A stretch of 43,502 nucleotides of DNA from IMG/VR virus record IMGVR_UViG_3300030451_004039, positions 1 through 43,502 of that record. One strand, written 5' to 3'. Shown piece after piece: positions 38,415-43,502 of this stretch; the first letter of the stretch is position 1; each line of letters opens with the position of its first letter. Source of the DNA: a virus. A program made the translations under genes and the position numbers. The notes under the pieces are model-generated. The model made no database searches. It was not told the DNA's origin and saw nothing but the letters and a program-made list of their open reading frames with translations.

Positions 38415-41400
38415 TACTTATTACTACACTAATTCTAAAGGTGAAGTAGTAGAAGCTAACTACGAACAAGTAGAACAAGCTGCTAAACATTTTGGCTACC
38501 CTGATGCTCAAACGTATATGGATGACAAGGGTATCACTACAGATCCTCCTGCTAAAAAGCAAGAAGCACCTATATTTTCTGGAGAAGAAACTAAAGACGC
38601 TATTGATAAAGCTCAAGATGAACAAACTGAAATACAAACAAAAAGAGATAATCAAAGAGAAGCTGATTTAGATAATCGTATAGCAAATGAAAAACCTAAG
38701 GTAAATAAAAGTCTGTCTCAGATAGTTCGCGAAGCTAAAATGAAAGAGACAACTGAAAAAGCTATAGAATTAGATGACGCTCATACTTGGATGGATAATG
38801 TAGATGAAGCTCAGTTTTCTAATTCAAGCAAAAATAAAATGGCTGTAATGCTTAACGAAGCTTATCCAGGTTTTACCGCTAAAAATTACACTACCTATAG
38901 ATATGATTATGGTCCTGATGGTCCAGTTCCAATACCAGAGCCTAAATTAAGTTTTGTAGATGATAAGACTGGCGATGAGATACAATTAGATCCTAGAAGT
39001 AAAAGTTTTAAAACAGATGTTAGAGGATTTGTTAATAAGCATGGTGGTACAAAAGAATACAAGCCAGATGAAGAGACTAATAAATTAGTAAAAGAAGCCG
39101 AAGAAGCTATAGATCTTTCTACTTATCAATTATCTGAAATACAAAATGTAACTGAAAAAGCTAATGAAGAACTATTTAAGCCTTACACTGAAATGGAAAC
39201 TGTTTCAGATGGCTTTGTAGATAGTGGAACTGGTACACTTGTAAGTGGCAGTAAAAGAGTAGAAAAAACTATTCAACCATATGAAAACGAATTAAGTCAA
39301 GCAGAAGATATTTTAAATAAAGAAGTAGCTTATTTAAATTCTCAAAGATCTCCTAGTGATCAACTTCCTGCACCTACGCAAGAACAAATACAAGATAAAG
39401 CTAAGCAAATTATAGCAGCTGATATGACATATAAAATGCAAGACAATAACTTGCAAGATTATTTAGAAGGATTATCAGAATCTGAAGTAGCTAAACTAAA
39501 CGTGTATGGTGCAAAAAGCAAAGATAAAAAAGTAAAAAAAGCAGGAGAGTTATTAGCAGTGCAAGATATGGAAATGCAAAACTTTTTAGATGAAAGTAAA
39601 AATCCAGACTTAATGCTAGTTAACTATGTTAATGAAACTTTAGCAGATCCAACACAAGAGTTTATTCCTGAAGAAGGAGAAAATACTATTAAGCTTGATA
39701 ATGGAAAAATAATAGGAGAAACACTATATAATAAATATGTAGAAGCTCAGTCAAATGTAAACAACCAATTAGTTGTTTTACAAAAAAGAGATAAAGAAAT
39801 AAACTCTTTAACAGAGCAAGTAGCAGATTTAAATATTAAAATGGATTTATATGGTAGAGATTATAGTAACTTAAATAAGTTTACTTATAATTTCTTAAAA
39901 GGAGTAGAGTCCATTGGTTCTGGCATTGTCTATTACGGAGGTAGACTAGCTAGTGAAGTTATGCAAGTAACACCTGGTTTAAAAACTGAAGGCGAATTAT
40001 TTCAAAAAGACTTAACTGATTGGCAAATAGAAAGATTTAGGCAAGATCAAGAACGTAGAAAAGTATTAGCTAAAGATGTTTCATTTGGTAGTTTTAGAGA
40101 TAAAAATGGAGACTTTGATTTTAGTAGATTTGGTAGATTTGTAAATCAAGAGGTAGGTACACAATTACCTATACTAGCTTCTATGGTAGCTACTGGTGGT
40201 ACTGGCTCAGCAGTTTTACCCGCTCTTACTATTGGTACGTATAGTGCTGGTGAAAGACTAGCAGAGTTTGATGTAGCAGAAGCTACTGATCCTAACTATA
40301 ATCCATCTGGTGTAGAAAAATGGTTTGTAAGTACAGGATATGGTGTGCTTGATGGTACTTTAGGTACTTTACCTACTGCTAGAATATTGAGAAATAGTGT
40401 AAAATCAATAGGCACTTCTAGTACTAGAGGATTATTAGATTGGAAAGATGGATTTAAAAACTCTTGGCGTAATGGAACTCTTAGAAAAAATGTAATATAT
40501 GAACCAGCTATAGATATGGCTGGTGAAGTAGGTACTACATGGGGTCAAAATGCTTTAGATGGAAGACCTATATTAACCAATACAGGTCATACGGCATTTA
40601 CTTCTGGAATGTTTAGTGTATTTTTAGGAGGTGGACCTATAGTATATGGTCATACTTTAACTGCTTTTTCTGACCATAAAAAATGGAAAGAAACTAGAGA
40701 CTTAACAAATCAAAGAAATATACTTAAAGGTAAGCTAGATAAAGTAGATGGTCGTACTGCAATTGGAAGATCTTATAAGCAGCAAATAATAAGTTTAGAT
40801 AAACAAATTGAAAATAACATAAACAAAGTAGATTATAATGTTAATAATAAGCTTTCACCCAAAGCTTTTAACATGTATACTAATGCTACTAAAAGGCAAG
40901 AAGAAATAAGAGCGCAAGCTTCTGCTATAGTTAATGATCAAAATGTAAAAAATCTTCAAGAAAAACAAAATGAATTAAAAGCTCTTAAACAAGAGTTTGA
41001 TAATATACAATATGCTAGAGATCTTTGGAGAGATGAAGATGCTTTTGGTAATGAGTTTGTTTTATTAAGCTCTGGAAATGAACAGCAAAAAGCTAGATAC
41101 CAAAGAATAAAACAAGAAGCTATTACTAAATTAAGAGTAGAAAAGAATAAAGCTCCTGACTTTCAACCGGACAATAAAGATATAAATGCAGCTGCATACG
41201 ATATATATGTAAGAGAAGAAATACAAGATAGAATAGATCAGTCTAATAAAGCTAGTAATAATTTTAAAACTATTATATTAGAAACTAAGCAGGACGCAAT
41301 AGACGAAGTCAATAGATTAGTCAATGAAGAAACTAGTGTAGCAGCATCAGAAGAAACTACTTCTATACAAGATACTAAAACTATAGTAAAGAAAATAAAC

Positions 41401-43502
41401 GAAGGAAAGTTAAACGGTTTTCAAGTTGGCAATACTAACTACGCTATAATGGAAAACGCCATAGCTAATGAAAAGACTGAAATAACTATACACGAGCCTG
41501 GACATCAAGTATTTCAAGAAATATTACAAACTAGAGACGCTGATTTTACTGATATGGCTAAGTCTGTTTTAGAGTGGACGCGAGTTAATAATCCAAACGT
41601 ATTTAAAAGATTAACTACGCAAGCTGGTGTTAATCTATTAACTAGTGATAAATTAGCTGATAGAAAAAGAGGTGCAGAAGAAGTAGTTGTAGAATTTTTA
41701 GAAGAAGTTTCTGCAGGCAGATTAAACTTTGATAGACTACAGGATAAAGAATTAGCTGCTTATTTTTCTTATATGGCATCTGACATGATGCAAAAAAATA
41801 CTCCTAACAATTTTGCTTTAAATTTAAAAGGTAAAAACGATGCTATTAGTTTCTTAGCTACATTAGCTACTAAAATAAAAAGAGGTGATATAACTGAAAG
41901 AGACATACAAGAAGCTAGACAATCTTCTGTAATACAAGATATTGAAAAAAGAACTAGTGAGACAGCAGCCATAGAATTAGCTACTAGAGTTAAGGAATCG
42001 CAATCGCCTATTAAAGAGTCTGTTTCAGAAACACCTGAAGAAAAAGCTAGTCGAAGAAAAAGAAGAGATGAAAATGTTAAAAGGCTTTATGATGAGGCTC
42101 CTAAAACAAAGCAAGAGTTTAAAGAGTATTTACAAACACCAGAAGGTAAAAGTGACTTAGGTGAGATATTAGTAGATTATTATCCAGACATGTTAGCTAT
42201 AGCTAAAGGTGACGTTGACAAAGCTGTAGCTGGTTATCAACCTTTAATAAAACATATTGAAGCGTTTAATCCTACTACTAATACAGACTTAGCTGGTTAT
42301 ATTGGTACATACTTAAAAGCTAAAGTTGGTACTGGTGCAAAACGAGTAGCTAAGTCAGAAGGTCCAAAAGCTTCGACTAGAATAGGAGAACAAAGAGATG
42401 GTGGTAGAGCTTTTGATGTAGCAGACACTAGAGCAGAAGCAGATCAAACAGTTGATTTAAATTTAAGACAGTTAGCAGATATAAAAGAAGGTAGTGACTT
42501 ATATAACTTTATATTAGATAAAACTAAAAAAGTATTAGCTACTTTTAAACCTAAAGTAAAAGGCTTAAACGCAGAAGTTGTAGAACTAGCTAAACAACCT
42601 ACAAACTCTAAAGCTATTGCTCAAGTAAATAAAGCTTATAAAAGTGTTAGACAACAATTAAATAACGACTTTAATACTGAAATGTTTAAAGAAGTTAAAA
42701 ACACTATTAAAAAACCTAACTATAAGTCTTGGCTAGAAAATAATAAAAAAGCTATACTTAGTTTAGATATAAACACTTTAGTAGGTTTTGAAAGATTATC
42801 TAAAAATAAAATATTTGCTGTTCCCGAGAAAACAAATATGAGCCCTAGCGAAATTGACGCTGCGTTGTCTGCTGGTAGAAAAGCTGATTTAGTTTATATT
42901 AATCCTACATCTGGACCTACACTATATAAAAGATTAGATCCTTCACCTGAACAAATATCAGAGTTCTTCTCTAAACGTGGTAGAGATAACGCTTTGGCAA
43001 AAGCTATAGCTGCAAAGCTAGGTGAAAACGCTACAATGGAAGTGCTAAAAGGAGATGTTGGCGGAAGTAAAGTAATAGAAATATTCTCTGATAATAATCC
43101 AGATCTTAATTGGATACCGTTAGAAAACATGTTACAAATGTTTGGTACAATAACAGATCAAGGTTTAGACGCTAAACTATCAGAAGAAATATCTTCTAAA
43201 CTTTCAGCAGAAAATTATCAAAAGTTTGTAAAAGGTCAAGATACTTTTATTAAGTCTATAGTTGATGTAGCTAAAAATCAAGGTATACCTTTAGATGAAG
43301 CAGAAAGAAAATCTTTAATAGGAGATTTATTTGATGGTAATTATTCTGACTTAAAACAAAAAGCAGCTGTAGTAAACTACTTTAATAAAATACTAAGACC
43401 TTATGCTAAGCAAACTGCTAAATATAAAGCTGTTAAAATAGATTTAGATACTTATATAAATGAAGTATTAACTGATGATACTATAGATAGATATGCAGAT
43501 TT
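38407..43502 (+). CDS. Giant internal virion / ejection protein with zincin motif, partial
   Basis: The frame starts at ATG 38407 (MNDTYYYTNSKGEVVEANYE) and stays open for 1698 codons to the window edge. The N-terminal 450 residues are charged and helical. Residues about 579-750 include Gly/Ala-rich hydrophobic stretches (PILASMVATGGTGSAVLPAL; TSGMFSVFLGGGPIVYG) that could insert into a membrane. HEPGH (1029-1033) in TEITIHEPGHQVFQE is a zinc-peptidase signature, with Glu1091/1092/1096 in GAEEVVVEFLEE as candidate third ligands. Further domains follow. It resembles T7 gp16-type ejection or polyvalent proteins. No lysozyme or polymerase motif was recognised in this part. Confidence 0.75.
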   Translation, partial: MNDTYYYTNSKGEVVEANYEQVEQAAKHFGYPDAQTYMDDKGITTDPPAKKQEAPIFSGEETKDAIDKAQDEQTEIQTKRDNQREADLDNRIANEKPKVNKSLSQIVREAKMKETTEKAIELDDAHTWMDNVDEAQFSNSSKNKMAVMLNEAYPGFTAKNYTTYRYDYGPDGPVPIPEPKLSFVDDKTGDEIQLDPRSKSFKTDVRGFVNKHGGTKEYKPDEETNKLVKEAEEAIDLSTYQLSEIQNVTEKANEELFKPYTEMETVSDGFVDSGTGTLVSGSKRVEKTIQPYENELSQAEDILNKEVAYLNSQRSPSDQLPAPTQEQIQDKAKQIIAADMTYKMQDNNLQDYLEGLSESEVAKLNVYGAKSKDKKVKKAGELLAVQDMEMQNFLDESKNPDLMLVNYVNETLADPTQEFIPEEGENTIKLDNGKIIGETLYNKYVEAQSNVNNQLVVLQKRDKEINSLTEQVADLNIKMDLYGRDYSNLNKFTYNFLKGVESIGSGIVYYGGRLASEVMQVTPGLKTEGELFQKDLTDWQIERFRQDQERRKVLAKDVSFGSFRDKNGDFDFSRFGRFVNQEVGTQLPILASMVATGGTGSAVLPALTIGTYSAGERLAEFDVAEATDPNYNPSGVEKWFVSTGYGVLDGTLGTLPTARILRNSVKSIGTSSTRGLLDWKDGFKNSWRNGTLRKNVIYEPAIDMAGEVGTTWGQNALDGRPILTNTGHTAFTSGMFSVFLGGGPIVYGHTLTAFSDHKKWKETRDLTNQRNILKGKLDKVDGRTAIGRSYKQQIISLDKQIENNINKVDYNVNNKLSPKAFNMYTNATKRQEEIRAQASAIVNDQNVKNLQEKQNELKALKQEFDNIQYARDLWRDEDAFGNEFVLLSSGNEQQKARYQRIKQEAITKLRVEKNKAPDFQPDNKDINAAAYDIYVREEIQDRIDQSNKASNNFKTIILETKQDAIDEVNRLVNEETSVAASEETTSIQDTKTIVKKINEGKLNGFQVGNTNYAIMENAIANEKTEITIHEPGHQVFQEILQTRDADFTDMAKSVLEWTRVNNPNVFKRLTTQAGVNLLTSDKLADRKRGAEEVVVEFLEEVSAGRLNFDRLQDKELAAYFSYMASDMMQKNTPNNFALNLKGKNDAISFLATLATKIKRGDITERDIQEARQSSVIQDIEKRTSETAAIELATRVKESQSPIKESVSETPEEKASRRKRRDENVKRLYDEAPKTKQEFKEYLQTPEGKSDLGEILVDYYPDMLAIAKGDVDKAVAGYQPLIKHIEAFNPTTNTDLAGYIGTYLKAKVGTGAKRVAKSEGPKASTRIGEQRDGGRAFDVADTRAEADQTVDLNLRQLADIKEGSDLYNFILDKTKKVLATFKPKVKGLNAEVVELAKQPTNSKAIAQVNKAYKSVRQQLNNDFNTEMFKEVKNTIKKPNYKSWLENNKKAILSLDINTLVGFERLSKNKIFAVPEKTNMSPSEIDAALSAGRKADLVYINPTSGPTLYKRLDPSPEQISEFFSKRGRDNALAKAIAAKLGENATMEVLKGDVGGSKVIEIFSDNNPDLNWIPLENMLQMFGTITDQGLDAKLSEEISSKLSAENYQKFVKGQDTFIKSIVDVAKNQGIPLDEAERKSLIGDLFDGNYSDLKQKAAVVNYFNKILRPYAKQTAKYKAVKIDLDTYINEVLTDDTIDRYAD

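Noticed and set aside
1-43502. Stop-codon reassignment as in some crAss-like phages
   Set aside because: TAA, TGA and TAG all end tightly packed genes, and long genes need no suppression.

Overview
The window is part of the genome of a tailed double-stranded DNA phage. The order terminase, portal, scaffold, major capsid protein, neck proteins, tail-hub proteins, internal virion proteins is that of a lytic podovirus-like phage. It resembles marine phages and the crAss-like assembly of very large terminase, portal and internal virion proteins, but I cannot place it in a family without a search. The DNA is A+T-rich. None of the clear start codons I inspected has a good Shine-Dalgarno sequence; the leaders are A/T-rich runs such as ATTAAATTAAATTAAAT. 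That is typical of Bacteroidota, so a flavobacterium-like host is my inference. TAA, TGA and TAG all end genes, so the code is standard. I see no integrase, CRISPR array, insertion sequence or complete tRNA.

Positions 1-2144 carry leftward (minus-strand) tiny genes, none recognisable. They are served by five copies of one highly conserved promoter-like element and include a tRNA-like minihelix. Positions 2145-2546 are non-coding and divergent, with spaced GATC-containing repeats, a palindrome and an inverted repeat. From 2547 to the right edge everything is on the plus strand.

Plus-strand layout: tail-fibre and receptor-binding genes including a free-standing S74 intramolecular chaperone and a LamG-like protein (2547-8473); a phage groEL-groES pair (8870-10674); small unknown genes and a lysis cluster of a small membrane protein, a T7-type amidase and a spanin-like protein (10671-13901); a cassette of seven overlapping tiny genes whose products each have exactly two cysteines, most of them very basic (13905-15594); an HEXXH protein and repeat-rich basic proteins (15594-17691); a GTA-type holin and small genes (17691-19830); terminase, portal, scaffold and capsid (19827-27535); neck and tail-hub proteins (27598-35469); a cupin-like protein and three internal virion/ejection proteins, the last a giant protein with a zincin motif running off the right edge (35479-43502).

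Most plus-strand genes overlap by 1 to 20 bases or abut, so they are probably long translationally coupled operons. Three intrinsic terminators (about 6570, 27550 and 28384) divide them. The phage chaperonins probably help fold capsid or fibre proteins. The fibre genes form a modular host-recognition set, and the proteins from 35993 onward probably form the ejection machinery of a short-tailed virion.
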